This document shows, piece by piece, positions 1 through 9,091 of a stretch of DNA of 46,938 nt. The DNA is from Bacteroides acidifaciens (GTDB lineage Bacteria; Bacteroidota; Bacteroidia; Bacteroidales; Bacteroidaceae). The notes beneath the pieces are model-generated. The model was not told the origin of the DNA. It worked only from the letters and a program-made list of their open reading frames with translations, and ran no database searches. Every line of letters begins with the position of its first letter. Within the stretch, counting starts at the first letter, position 1. Position numbers and translations under genes: made by a program. Where the stretch lies: assembly GCF_024623065.1 (NCBI RefSeq), contig NZ_JANJZR010000032.1, positions 1 to 46,938 of the forward strand, in the 5' to 3' direction.

Positions 1-834
1 AGGAGATTTCAACAATACTTCTGCGTCCGACTTATACCCCAAAATTCGATGTTTTCAAATTTTTGTCATGTACTTAAGTTCTGTAATCTTATTTTCTATG
101 GTGTATTAAGCCATACTCACGGAGGACATTATGATATAGGGGCAGAGGCGTTAGCATTTTTAATGCAGCAACGTCATACCTATTTATGGTTTTTGCCGGT
201 GCTTTTCCTTTCGGAACTTTGTGTGTATGTATTGAGTAGAGCTAAATTAACGGCAAATATTAAATTAGGGGTAATCTTGTTAATTTTGGCTTTAATTCAT
301 TACTTGACTATTTGTACTGGATGTGTAAACTTGATTTGGAATATTGATTTAGTTCCGATGGCAAGCGTTTATATTATTCTTGGTATTTTATATAAAAGGG
401 TATCTGTTAAGTGGACCTTTGAAAATAACAAGTGGATAGCAGGTCTGCTGTTTTGTTTTTCATTGTTGGTATCGACTATAAATTTTGTCGTATGGGATAG
501 AGTTGATATTTGGGGAAATAGTTATGGCTGTTTACCCTTGTTTTATCTCGGTGCTATTAGCGCTACCTACGCCACAGTATTACTTTTAAAACAAATATCG
601 ATTCCTCGCATGTTAATATTCTTAGGCGTGAATTCCTTGCTGTTGTATGGTTTACATCGTATGGCGATAGAAATCTTTTTTATTGTTTGGAATAAACTGG
701 GAATTCCATATGATGGCATTTCTTGCCTTAGTTTGTGTATGGCTGTTTGTAATGTTTTACTGACTTGTGTTTTATTATATCCGGTAGTATCCTTCATTAA
801 TAGACGATGCCCGTGGATTCTCGGAAAATTCTAA
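1..834 (+). CDS. Membrane acyltransferase (acyltransferase-3 type), 5' end outside window
   Basis: The frame is open from the first base to the stop, so the N-terminus lies upstream and about 277 residues are visible. The protein is a string of hydrophobic helices. The Y-LWFLPVLFL segment (about residues 60-72 of the visible part) matches the WFL-xx-LF signature of acyltransferase-3 family membrane enzymes, which transfer acetyl or other acyl groups to polysaccharides. The first in-frame ATG (49) has no convincing leader and would remove part of the protein, so I treat the entry as partial. It is followed after 12 nt by a glycosyltransferase. The likely role is O-acylation of the capsule repeat unit; the specific acyl group cannot be told. 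Confidence 0.72.
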   Translation, partial: RRFQQYFCVRLIPQNSMFSNFCHVLKFCNLIFYGVLSHTHGGHYDIGAEALAFLMQQRHTYLWFLPVLFLSELCVYVLSRAKLTANIKLGVILLILALIHYLTICTGCVNLIWNIDLVPMASVYIILGILYKRVSVKWTFENNKWIAGLLFCFSLLVSTINFVVWDRVDIWGNSYGCLPLFYLGAISATYATVLLLKQISIPRMLIFLGVNSLLLYGLHRMAIEIFFIVWNKLGIPYDGISCLSLCMAVCNVLLTCVLLYPVVSFINRRCPWILGKF

Positions 835-846
835 GTTATAAGTAAT

Positions 847-1800
847 ATGATAAGTATCATTGTTCCTGCCTATAAGGTTGAAAAATTCTTGCCTAAATGT
901 ATAGAGAGTTTAATTAACCAAACATATAGAGATTTGGAAATCATTTTGGTAAACGATGGATCGCCAGACAACTGTGGTAGAATCTGCGATGAATATGCAC
1001 AGCAAGATAGTCGTATTCAAGTTATCCATCAGCCTAATATGGGTGTTTCTGCAGCTCGCAATGCAGGCTTGTACAAGGCCCACGGCGAATATATCGGATT
1101 CTGTGACCCGGATGATTTTTGTGCTGCAGATATGTATGAATGTATGCTAAGAGCCATGGAGAATCATCATGCAGATATGGTTGTGTGCGGATATGATTAT
1201 TTCAACGAGGAGTATCAGCGTGATGAAAGCAGAGCTTATGAGGTGAGGGAAGATGAGTTGATGTCTCGTGAGGAGATATATCGCAAGCTTGCAGATATGC
1301 CTCCGACTATTCGCCATGGAGTGGTAACCAAGTTGTTCCGTAAGTCAGTCATGGGTAATTTGCAGTTTAATACGAAGCTTAAATCAGCAGAGGATGGTAA
1401 TTTTCTGTTAGATTATTTGCAACATGTCAGTTCTGCGGTTTTTGTGCATCATCCTTTATACTGTAATCTTGTGCGTCAAGGTAGTGCAACACATGGGGGG
1501 CTAAACGTACAAAGTCTGAAGGATTCATTTGAGGTACACGACCGGATGTATTGGGACACTGTCAGTGCTTACCCACATCTTAAGGGTTATGCAATAGCCT
1601 TTTTGTTGGATGTGTGCACTTTGAAATATAACGAAAGTAAAGCACGTATGCAGCAAGTAGAAAACCAATCTCAAACAGCAGACCATTTATTGAGCTATAT
1701 GCGCTCGTATATTAGAAGAAAAGCGCTGGAGGGAATTCTTAGTAATTATATTCATTGGAAATTAAAAATATATTATCTCTTACTATGGATACGGAAGTAA
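847..1800 (+). CDS. Glycosyltransferase family 2 (GT-A fold)
   Basis: This 317-residue protein opens with the GT2 nucleotide-binding strand (SIIVPAYK, residues 3-10), VNDGSPD at 35-41, the GVSAARNAG stretch at 66-74 and the metal-binding DPDD at 87-90 (the DXD motif). These are the hallmarks of inverting GT-A enzymes that add a sugar from a nucleotide donor to a lipid-linked acceptor at the cytoplasmic face of the membrane. The C-terminal third has no recognised domain and ends in an aromatic, basic stretch that may touch the membrane. Its stop lies inside the start of the next gene (16-nt overlap), indicating translational coupling within the capsule operon. Donor and linkage are unknown. 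Confidence 0.93.
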   Translation: MISIIVPAYKVEKFLPKCIESLINQTYRDLEIILVNDGSPDNCGRICDEYAQQDSRIQVIHQPNMGVSAARNAGLYKAHGEYIGFCDPDDFCAADMYECMLRAMENHHADMVVCGYDYFNEEYQRDESRAYEVREDELMSREEIYRKLADMPPTIRHGVVTKLFRKSVMGNLQFNTKLKSAEDGNFLLDYLQHVSSAVFVHHPLYCNLVRQGSATHGGLNVQSLKDSFEVHDRMYWDTVSAYPHLKGYAIAFLLDVCTLKYNESKARMQQVENQSQTADHLLSYMRSYIRRKALEGILSNYIHWKLKIYYLLLWIRK

Positions 1801-2600
1801 GAAAAATTCAAAAGAAGTGTCTGGAGATACTGGATATTGTTGACGGTATTTGTCATAAGTATGGAATAAAATATTCTTTATGTGGGGGAAGTGTAGTGGG
1901 CGCATATTTGCATAACGCCTGTCTGCCATGGGATGATGATATAGACTTGATGATGACACGTGATAATTATAACTGTTTCATTCAGGTAGCAAAGAGCGAA
2001 CTACCAGAAGGATTTTCTATACACAACTATCAGACAGGGACTGATTTTGACACTCCTTTCACTAAGATTATGAATGATCATACAACTATCGTTCAGCAGG
2101 ACGGTTGTGTGTCGGGGGTATTTTTGGATATAACTGTTTACGATAGGATTCCCACTAATTTCTTGGCTTCCATGAGTACTTTTTTATGGAAAGTATCGCA
2201 GGTTGTCATGATAGGAAAGGTGAAACCTACTAATTTGCAGCAGAGGTTACGTAACTTGATGTTAAGTACGATTCTTCGTAGCAAAAGACTTTATTTGAAG
2301 TTCTTTCAGTTCGTAGTGGAACTTAGTAGCAAATCTTCGTCGAAGTATACCTATTCGGAACTGTTTGGTGCTTATGCCAATACCACACGTTTTGCTCCCG
2401 AAATATTCGAGAATTATGTTATGGTTAGATTTGAAGAACGAGAATATATGATTGTTCGTGATATGTATGAGTATCTGCATACTAGATACAACCGTACTGA
2501 TTTTCGCGAACCAAAGGAGAAGCAATTTGCGCCACATTATCAATATGTGAATTTTGAGTTGCCATACAAGGAATATCTCTCTAAAAGTAAGCGTAAATGA
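1785..2600 (+). CDS. LicD/FKRP-family phosphotransferase
   Basis: This 271-residue protein carries the LicD signature: a CGGSVVGAYLH stretch (residues 33-43) followed by PWDDDIDL (48-55), the acidic metal-binding core of this nucleotidyltransferase-fold family. LicD proteins move phosphocholine or another phospho-alcohol from a nucleotide donor onto a glycan. I chose the ATG at 1785 rather than the TTG at 1755, which would add ten non-conserved residues. The gene overlaps the upstream GT2 gene by 16 nt and shares an ATGA with the downstream flippase, so the three are coupled. No licA/licC choline genes are visible in the window, so the transferred group may not be choline. Confidence 0.88.
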   Translation: MDTEVRKIQKKCLEILDIVDGICHKYGIKYSLCGGSVVGAYLHNACLPWDDDIDLMMTRDNYNCFIQVAKSELPEGFSIHNYQTGTDFDTPFTKIMNDHTTIVQQDGCVSGVFLDITVYDRIPTNFLASMSTFLWKVSQVVMIGKVKPTNLQQRLRNLMLSTILRSKRLYLKFFQFVVELSSKSSSKYTYSELFGAYANTTRFAPEIFENYVMVRFEEREYMIVRDMYEYLHTRYNRTDFREPKEKQFAPHYQYVNFELPYKEYLSKSKRK

Positions 2601-4087
2601 ATAATAAGCAGAAGAGTAAACAGATTCTAATTTTTGGTATCATTTCGCAGGTAGTAACCCTTTTGCTTGGCATACTGTTGCCTAAGTTGCTGATTGGAGG
2701 ATTCGGTTCAGAGGTTAATGGATTACTTTCATCAGTTAAGCAAATTTTCGTATATGTAGCCTTGCTGGAGGCGGGCGTTGGAACAGCGGCACTTCAGGCC
2801 ATGTATGCGCCCATAGCGATCAATGATACGCTGAAAGCATCTGAAATCATGGCAGCTACTAATCGTTATTTCCGGCGGACTGGATTTCTGTATGGACTCG
2901 CTGTATTGGTATTGGCTTTTGCATATCCATACATTTTCAAAGTAGAGCTTGCCCCACTAACCGTAGCTGCCATTATCTTGCTGCAGGGATTTGCAGGTGT
3001 GATACGTTATTTCTTTCAGGGTAAATTGGTCATTTTGCTTCGTGTAGATGGTCGAAGTTATGTGACTACTAATATTCAAACAGCCGTAACTATTACATCT
3101 TATATTGCTCAGATTCTTCTGATAGTACTTGGATTTGACATTATAGCTGTCCAGATAGCCTATTTCTTGACCAATTTGTGTCAAATGATTTATATAACAT
3201 GGTATGTTAAGAAACAATATCCTTGGCTAAACCTTTCTGCAAAACCGGATTATAAAGCCCTTGGGCAAAGTAAATTCGTGATTGTTCATCAGCTATCAGG
3301 TCTCGTATTTAATAATACGGATATGATTGTGCTAACCTATTTTTGTGGTTTGAAGACGGTAAGTGTGTATGCTTTATACAATCTTATTTTCTGTAGTGTA
3401 GGTAATATTATTGATACATTATGCAGTTGTGTTGAGTTTGTTATGGGGCAGGCGTTTAACTCTGATCGTAAACGGTTTATGAGGCTGCAAGAAGCCTATG
3501 AAACGTATTATCTTGGCTTTTCTTTTGCATTGTTTACGATAGCATTGATTATGATACCTTCTTTCATGGAAATTTATGCAGGTGAGTTTACGGATGCCAA
3601 CTATACTGACGAGTATCTGCCTTACCTGTTTGTGGCAGTTAATGTGTTGATGTATGCTCGCCGAACATCCAGTCAAATCATAAACTTTGCAGGTGCCTTT
3701 AAGCAGACTCAATGGCGCTCAATCATCGAGAGTGTTATCAATTTGATGGTCAGTCTTATTATGGTACAATATATAAGTATTTATGGTGTATTAGTGGGCA
3801 CAATAGCTGCCTTGGTATATCGTACGAATGATGTTATTATTTATGCTAACTGGAACATTCTTCATCGCTTACCTTGGCAGACTTATAAGCGGTGGGGTAT
3901 TAATCTAGTATGGATGGTGGTATTGGTATATTTAGCTCAATGGTTCCTTCCTGAGATTGATTCATTTATTGAGTGGTGTTTGGTTTCAGCAGTCGTTGCG
4001 ATTGTAACAGTGGTATCCTTTCTAGTGACTGATACTTTATTTGATTTTAAGTCTTTGATTGTGCTCAGAGAGTTTATTAGAAAATAA
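2597..4087 (+). CDS. Wzx-type oligosaccharide flippase (MOP superfamily)
   Basis: This 496-residue, highly hydrophobic protein has about 12-14 predicted membrane helices. It begins with the arrangement typical of polysaccharide flippases: a short basic N-terminus, a glycine-rich first helix, then PKLLIGGFGSEVNGLLSS at about 29-46. Its job would be to flip the undecaprenyl-linked repeat unit across the inner membrane before polymerisation. It starts within the stop of the licD-like gene (ATGA), so expression is coupled. Length and topology fit the family. The substrate cannot be told. A run of T residues follows the stop but no strong hairpin, so read-through into the next gene is expected. 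Confidence 0.9.
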   Translation: MNNKQKSKQILIFGIISQVVTLLLGILLPKLLIGGFGSEVNGLLSSVKQIFVYVALLEAGVGTAALQAMYAPIAINDTLKASEIMAATNRYFRRTGFLYGLAVLVLAFAYPYIFKVELAPLTVAAIILLQGFAGVIRYFFQGKLVILLRVDGRSYVTTNIQTAVTITSYIAQILLIVLGFDIIAVQIAYFLTNLCQMIYITWYVKKQYPWLNLSAKPDYKALGQSKFVIVHQLSGLVFNNTDMIVLTYFCGLKTVSVYALYNLIFCSVGNIIDTLCSCVEFVMGQAFNSDRKRFMRLQEAYETYYLGFSFALFTIALIMIPSFMEIYAGEFTDANYTDEYLPYLFVAVNVLMYARRTSSQIINFAGAFKQTQWRSIIESVINLMVSLIMVQYISIYGVLVGTIAALVYRTNDVIIYANWNILHRLPWQTYKRWGINLVWMVVLVYLAQWFLPEIDSFIEWCLVSAVVAIVTVVSFLVTDTLFDFKSLIVLREFIRK

Positions 4088-4109
4088 TTTTTTTTAGATA
4101 AATAAAAGT

Positions 4110-4134
4110 TGCGTCAGTAATTATGATTGACGCA
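4110..4134 (+). other. Small intergenic inverted repeat in capsule operon
   Basis: TGCGTCA (4110-4116) and TGACGCA (4128-4134) are complementary; a G-T and a T-A pair extend the stem inward, giving about 9 bp with a 7-nt loop. No T-run follows, so it is not a typical terminator. It lies between the flippase and GT4 genes and could be a processing or attenuation site, or chance. Confidence 0.45.
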
Positions 4135-4160
4135 GCCCTCCTTGTATAATATTGTTATAT

Positions 4161-5288
4161 ATGACAAAGAAAATTTTACTAGTTGCAACAGTGCAAAGTC
4201 ATATTGCCCAATTCCATAGACCTTTGTCTGAAGTATTACATGCACATGGATATGAGGTGCATGCAGCAGCACGAAATAATTTGGCGGAGAAGAATGGATT
4301 ACAGCTGGATTTTGTTGATAAGGTTTTTGATGTACGTTTTTCACGTTCCCCAAAGAGCAAAGAGAATATAACAGCTTACAATCAACTTAAGACAATTGTA
4401 GATTCAGGTAATTATGAGGTAGTACATTGTAATACACCAATGGGTGGTATGATAGCAAGATTAGCTACACGTGCTGCTCGTAAGAAGGGTACAAAACTGT
4501 TTTATACGGCTCATGGCTTTCATTTTTATGATGGGGCACCTAAGAAGAATTGGATGATTTTTTATCCAATAGAAAAATTCTTTAGTAAAATGACTGACAT
4601 TCTCATTACTATAACACATGAGGATTATAAAGTTGCTTCTGAAGCATTTCATTGCAAGGTAGCATATATGCATGGTGTAGGCGTGAGTGGAGAACGTTAT
4701 AAACCTGTAACCATTGAAGAGAAACTGTCTCTGCGTGGAAAAATGGGGTACTCTAAAAATGCTAAGATATTGCTCTGTATTGGTGAACTAAATGACAATA
4801 AGAATCAGTCAATGGCTATACGAATGATGCACAAGGTGGTTGCTAAATATCCTGAAGCTATATTATTGTTGGCTGGTAATGGGCCAAAGCAGAAGTTTTT
4901 GGAACAATTAATCAAACAAGAAGGATTAGAACGGAATGTAAAGTTGATTGGCTACGTGACCAATCTTCAAGATTATCAACATATCATAGATGTACAGGTG
5001 AGTTGTTCGTTGCGTGAGGGTTTACCTCTAAATATTGTTGAATCAATGCTCTCTGGCAATCCTGTAGTGGCAAGTTTGAATCGCGGTCACAGAGAACTTA
5101 TTCAGGATGGTATAAATGGTTATATAGTGGATCCAAATGATTATGAGGCAATGGGTAATCGTGTATTAAACTTATTGGATAATGATGACTTATGTAAGCG
5201 GATCGTTCAAAACGCTATAATTTTTGCTCAAGATTTCACTTTTACTTCTGTGAAAAAAGAACTTGAGGAAATCTATTTTGGAAAATAA
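4161..5288 (+). CDS. Glycosyltransferase family 4 (GT-B fold)
   Basis: From the ATG at 4161 the product is 375 residues. The N-terminal half is a Rossmann-like acceptor domain (KKILLVATVQSHIAQFHRPL). The C-terminal half has the GT4 donor-site pattern REGLPLNIVESMLSG, a near E-x7-E motif, followed by NPVVAS. This fits retaining transferases of capsule loci that use nucleotide sugars such as UDP-HexNAc or UDP-hexose. The TTG at 4152 was rejected as start because it adds only three residues with no conservation. About 70 nt separate it from the flippase. The acceptor is presumably the growing lipid-linked repeat unit. Confidence 0.92.
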   Translation: MTKKILLVATVQSHIAQFHRPLSEVLHAHGYEVHAAARNNLAEKNGLQLDFVDKVFDVRFSRSPKSKENITAYNQLKTIVDSGNYEVVHCNTPMGGMIARLATRAARKKGTKLFYTAHGFHFYDGAPKKNWMIFYPIEKFFSKMTDILITITHEDYKVASEAFHCKVAYMHGVGVSGERYKPVTIEEKLSLRGKMGYSKNAKILLCIGELNDNKNQSMAIRMMHKVVAKYPEAILLLAGNGPKQKFLEQLIKQEGLERNVKLIGYVTNLQDYQHIIDVQVSCSLREGLPLNIVESMLSGNPVVASLNRGHRELIQDGINGYIVDPNDYEAMGNRVLNLLDNDDLCKRIVQNAIIFAQDFTFTSVKKELEEIYFGK

Positions 5289-5295
5289 TAATATT

Positions 5296-6132
5296 ATGAT
5301 GAACTTAATGTATATCACAAAACATCCAGAGATTGCGCAAATTGCTGAAGAAGCAGGTGTAGATTGGATTTTTGTGGATATGGAATTTATTGGTAAGGAT
5401 GTCAGACAGTCAGGATTGGATACTGTACAAAATCACCATACGGTAGATGATGTCCGTAGTATCAAAGCGGCTGTCAAAAAGGCAAAGGTGCTAGTACGTG
5501 TAAATCCCATACATGATACAATGCCGGATTATGTATCATCGGAAGATGAAATAAATGGAGTAATTGAGGCGGGTGCAGATATTATTATGTTGCCTTTTTT
5601 TAAAACAGTAATTGAGGTGGAGCGTTTTGTTAAGGCTGTAAGTGGTCGCGTAAAGTGCTGTCTTCTTCTTGAGACACCTGAAGCAGTTGCTATTCTAGAA
5701 GATATTATTGCTGTTCCTGGTATTGATATGATTCACTTGGGGCTTAATGATATGCATTTAGCATTGGGAATGAAGTTCATGTTTGAATTATTGGCTAATG
5801 GATCGGTAGATAAGTGGACAAATTTCATTAAGAAGAAAAATATTCCATTTGGATTTGGTGGTATTGCAGCTTTGGACAGTGGTGCTGTACCAGGACGTAT
5901 GATTTTAAAGGAACATTATAGATTGGGTAGCCAGCAAGTAATTGTGAGTCGTTCTTTTTGTAATACAGACCAGGTGACTGACATAAACAAAATACGGGAA
6001 ATATTCCAAAATGGAATTAGTGCAATACGAGCTTTAGAATCGGAATGCAAACAGCAAACAGCGGAATATTTTGAGCAAAATCGGAAAGCCACCAAAAAGG
6101 TAATCGAAGAATTTGTAAAAAACAATAGATAA
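5296..6132 (+). CDS. HpcH/HpaI aldolase / citrate-lyase family protein
   Basis: The 278-residue product aligns by eye with class II HpcH/HpaI aldolases: AGVDWIFVDME (residues 17-27), the Arg of VRVNP, the metal-binding Glu of LLLETPEAV, and LGLNDM matching the G-x-x-DL metal site. These enzymes make or cleave 2-keto acids from pyruvate and an aldehyde. The catalytic His of the usual DGEH motif appears replaced (DMEF), and a loop with QNHH follows, so activity may differ. The start is ATG 5296 (or 5299); an upstream TTG at 5263 lies inside the GT4 gene. It overlaps the next gene, a 2-hydroxyacid dehydrogenase, by one base, suggesting consecutive steps. Confidence 0.85.
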   Translation: MMNLMYITKHPEIAQIAEEAGVDWIFVDMEFIGKDVRQSGLDTVQNHHTVDDVRSIKAAVKKAKVLVRVNPIHDTMPDYVSSEDEINGVIEAGADIIMLPFFKTVIEVERFVKAVSGRVKCCLLLETPEAVAILEDIIAVPGIDMIHLGLNDMHLALGMKFMFELLANGSVDKWTNFIKKKNIPFGFGGIAALDSGAVPGRMILKEHYRLGSQQVIVSRSFCNTDQVTDINKIREIFQNGISAIRALESECKQQTAEYFEQNRKATKKVIEEFVKNNR

Positions 6133-7040
6133 TGAATTTACTTTTAACAGGATGTTTTAGTTATTCAGAACTACAGATTCAAAAGTTGAAAGATCTTGGT
6201 TATTCTATCTACTTCATGCAACATGAAGCAGAGGGCGTACCTTTGTCTGTATCAGAAGTTGATGCAATAGTTTGTAATGGATTTTTTTTGCATCATGATA
6301 TTGATACTTTTAGTAATTTGAAGTTTATTCAGTTGACAAGTGCTGGATTTGATCGAGTACCAGTAGATAAGATTAAGTCTCGTGAGATAAAATTATTTAA
6401 TGCTCGTGGTGTATACAGTACTCCGATGGCAGAATGGGCTTTATTTCGAGTTTTAGAATATTACAAACGAGGATGGTTCTTTGGTCAAGAGCAGAAATCT
6501 GGCCGTTGGACTAAGCATAGAGAATTGAAAGAAATTTTCGGTACAAAGGTAGCTGTTATTGGGGCGGGGAATGTAGGACAAGAGGTAGCTAAGCGTTTTC
6601 ATGCATTTGGCGCTGAAACTGTAGGGTTTGATATTCATACAAATGAGACCTTTGGGTTTGATTATATGGCTTTAATAGAAACTTTAAAAGAAAGTGCAGA
6701 GGAGTTTGATGTAATTGTTGTGACTGCTCCATTACTGCCGTCCACTAAAGGCTTGGTGAGTTGTGAAGTATTGCAGGCTATGAAGAAGGGAGCTGTTCTC
6801 GTAAATATTGCAAGAGGTGGATTGATTGATGAGCCTGCAATGTGTAAAATTCTTAAAGAACGTAGGGATTTATTTGCAGCTCTTGATGTGTTTGAAACAG
6901 AACCGTTGCCACAGCATTCACCATTGTGGAAGTTGCAGAATGTAGCTATTAGTCCACATAATTCTTTTGTGGGGGATGGTAATAATAGACGTATGTTCGA
7001 TTTAATGTATAATAATCTTAAAGCATTCATTGAACAGTAA
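6132..7040 (+). CDS. D-isomer-specific 2-hydroxyacid dehydrogenase (NAD-binding)
   Basis: This 302-residue protein has the NAD site GAGNVG at 144-149, and the catalytic set of the family: Arg228 in NIARGG, Glu257 in DVFETEPLP and His276 in SPHNS. It would reduce a 2-keto acid to a D-2-hydroxy acid, or the reverse, in the cytoplasm. The preceding gene encodes an aldolase that could supply such a keto acid, and the two genes overlap by one base. The simplest reading is a two-enzyme route to a hydroxy-acid substituent or precursor of the capsule. Housekeeping roles such as serine synthesis are less likely given the location. Confidence 0.9.
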   Translation: MNLLLTGCFSYSELQIQKLKDLGYSIYFMQHEAEGVPLSVSEVDAIVCNGFFLHHDIDTFSNLKFIQLTSAGFDRVPVDKIKSREIKLFNARGVYSTPMAEWALFRVLEYYKRGWFFGQEQKSGRWTKHRELKEIFGTKVAVIGAGNVGQEVAKRFHAFGAETVGFDIHTNETFGFDYMALIETLKESAEEFDVIVVTAPLLPSTKGLVSCEVLQAMKKGAVLVNIARGGLIDEPAMCKILKERRDLFAALDVFETEPLPQHSPLWKLQNVAISPHNSFVGDGNNRRMFDLMYNNLKAFIEQ

Positions 7041-7210
7041 AGCATTATTGTATTTAAGTTTTTTATTTAATATTTTCTATGAAGTTCCATCAGTCAAGAA
7101 TCTTATGGTGAATATCTTTGGGGAGTATGGTTAGTAATTGGTTCAGTTGGATGAAAAATTCATAATATAGATAAGCGGAGCGTATAATAGTTATAATTTT
7201 AATTGATAGT

Positions 7211-7837
7211 ATGTATAAGTATTTCAAAAGATTCATTGATTTTATGATTGCATTTGTAGCATTGATCGTTCTGTTTGTACCTTTGGTGCTAGTAGCAATT
7301 CTGATTAAGTTGGATTCAGAAGGTCCTGTTGTCTTCAAACAAGAGCGATTGGGTAAAAATGGTGTGCCTTTTAAGATTTGGAAATTTCGTTCGATGTGTG
7401 TAGGTGCAGAGAAACAAGGCACCGGTGTATACTCTTACAAAGGTGATAGTCGCATAACTCGCATAGGGAAACTTCTTAGAGTTACCTCTATAGATGAATT
7501 ACCTCAATTGGTGAATATTCTCAAAGGTGATATGGCGTTGATTGGTCCTCGTCCTGCATTAACTTATCATCCTTGGCCCTACGAGCAGTATGACGAACAT
7601 CAAAAGCACATGTTTGACGTGCTTCCTGGTGTTACCGGTTGGGCACAGGTGAATGGTCGTAAAGAAGTGCCATGGCCTGAACGTATCGAACTGAATGTTT
7701 GGTATGCAAAACATATGAGTTTTGCTCTTGATCTAAAAATCTTCTTTATGACCATCTTCAAGGTAGTGATCAATGCCAATAATGAGAATGTTGGCGAGAC
7801 GGGCTTGAAGAGTACGGTCACTTCAAAGAAAGTTTGA
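7211..7837 (+). CDS. Monotopic phosphoglycosyl transferase (initiating sugar-phosphate transferase)
   Basis: This 208-residue protein is a minimal bacterial sugar transferase. It has an N-terminal re-entrant hydrophobic helix (about residues 12-33), KFRSM at 58-62, the catalytic Asp-Glu in DELPQL (95-100) and GPRP at 112-115. Such enzymes attach the first sugar phosphate to undecaprenyl phosphate and so start capsule repeat-unit assembly at the inner membrane. Its place as last gene of the biosynthetic run is usual for Bacteroides capsule loci. The 170 nt upstream hold no obvious gene. The donor is unknown; UDP-HexNAc-type sugars are common for the short form. Confidence 0.95.
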   Translation: MYKYFKRFIDFMIAFVALIVLFVPLVLVAILIKLDSEGPVVFKQERLGKNGVPFKIWKFRSMCVGAEKQGTGVYSYKGDSRITRIGKLLRVTSIDELPQLVNILKGDMALIGPRPALTYHPWPYEQYDEHQKHMFDVLPGVTGWAQVNGRKEVPWPERIELNVWYAKHMSFALDLKIFFMTIFKVVINANNENVGETGLKSTVTSKKV

Positions 7838-7972
7838 TTATATTCTAAATCGAGTGCTTACCTCCTTCACACAAGCGCTTCGGGTGAAAAAGTCCGCATG
7901 AAAAAGCCTGTAAAGTTAGGAAATCTAAGAAAGAATTAGTTCTTTTGTACGATAAAGCCATAACAGAATAAA

Positions 7973-9040
7973 ATGAAGTTAACTCAGTTTACATATAGAG
8001 GAAAAGATTGGAGATTGGCATCGCCTATCAACTTACAGGAAGTTAATTTATTAGTAGGTAAGAATGCAGTAGGTAAGTCCAGGACAATTCGTGCCTTGGG
8101 GAATGTATTGCTTTTTTTGATGCAGTTATCTGAACGGAACACATTAGATATATTTCGTAGTGAGCTTCTTTTTGAAGATGAAAATGACTCGATTAGTTAT
8201 GAATTTCGTCTAAAAGGGGCAGATGTGGTTTACGAGTCCTTGAAAGTAAATGGGGAGACTTTATTGTCTCGCAATGAAAATGGAACTGTTTTGTGTGGTG
8301 AATCTATCAATCCTCCTGTAAGTAAATTGACATTACATGTTCGCCGTGATGTAGTGCAATATCCATTCATTGAGAAAATTATGTTATGGGCAGAGCATGC
8401 GTGTGGATTATGCTTTAATGAAATAGAGATGGCAGGGGATAGTGCTATACCTTTTTATATATTAGGGCAAGGGCAAACTCTCTTTGCGATGGTTAAATCT
8501 TTACCAGAAAAATCCATTCAACAGGTTATTGACCAGGCACATGAACTTGGTTATCCCATTCAAAGAATCGAACTGTTTGAACATGGTAGTAATTTGAAAA
8601 TGGTGTTGTTTCACGAGGAAAATGTCAAGAGCCAACTTTTTGATGCTTTGATGTCAAAAGGAATGTTCCGTGCTCTTTATCTTCTCATTTACGCACAATA
8701 TATGTCTGTTCGAGAATTCCCGTCCTTGTTACTGATTGATGATTTGTGTGAAGGATTGGACTATGACCGTTCTACGAAACTGGGAAAGATTCTTTTTGAT
8801 TTTTGCATAGAACATCATATACAGTTGATAGCCAGTTCTAATGATACTTTTTTGATGGATGTAGTTGATTTGAAATATTGGAATATCCTTCAACGTGAAG
8901 GGAGTGAAGTGTCTTCTATAGATATTATCAAGAATCCGGATTTATTCAATGATTTCCTATTCACGGGTTTGAGTAATTTTGATTTCTTTTCTTCTGATTA
9001 TATTACCCGGAAAAAAAATTGTGGAAGATTTGGTAGGTGA
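7973..9040 (+). CDS. AAA family ATPase (SMC/OLD-like), orphan
   Basis: This 355-residue protein has a Walker A GKNAVGKS at 29-36 and a Walker B-like LLLIDDLCEGLD at 252-263, followed by an ASSND strand at about 288-292. That is the compact ABC-type ATPase layout seen in OLD and RecF-like proteins. No nuclease domain is present and no partner gene follows, so the function is unknown; family members often act in DNA repair or phage defence. The last residues (KKNCGRFGR) come after an A8 run at 9011-9018. With one A fewer the frame would end KKIVEDLVGE, which looks more protein-like, so the C-terminus may be shifted or made by slippage. Confidence 0.8.
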   Translation: MKLTQFTYRGKDWRLASPINLQEVNLLVGKNAVGKSRTIRALGNVLLFLMQLSERNTLDIFRSELLFEDENDSISYEFRLKGADVVYESLKVNGETLLSRNENGTVLCGESINPPVSKLTLHVRRDVVQYPFIEKIMLWAEHACGLCFNEIEMAGDSAIPFYILGQGQTLFAMVKSLPEKSIQQVIDQAHELGYPIQRIELFEHGSNLKMVLFHEENVKSQLFDALMSKGMFRALYLLIYAQYMSVREFPSLLLIDDLCEGLDYDRSTKLGKILFDFCIEHHIQLIASSNDTFLMDVVDLKYWNILQREGSEVSSIDIIKNPDLFNDFLFTGLSNFDFFSSDYITRKKNCGRFGR

Positions 9041-9091
9041 ATAGCCGATATATTTGTTGAGAATAAAATAGTAGAATATAGTATAACAAGT

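Noticed and set aside
7041..7210. Gap before the sugar transferase, with a short frame reading VPSVKNLMVNIFGEYG
   Set aside because: Could be a decayed gene remnant, but it has stops on both sides, no start and no recognisable family.
7838..7972. Possible regulatory or coding content between the sugar transferase and ATPase genes
   Set aside because: Only a weak promoter-like stretch (TTCTTTTG near 7940) is visible; no clear consensus match, hairpin or gene.
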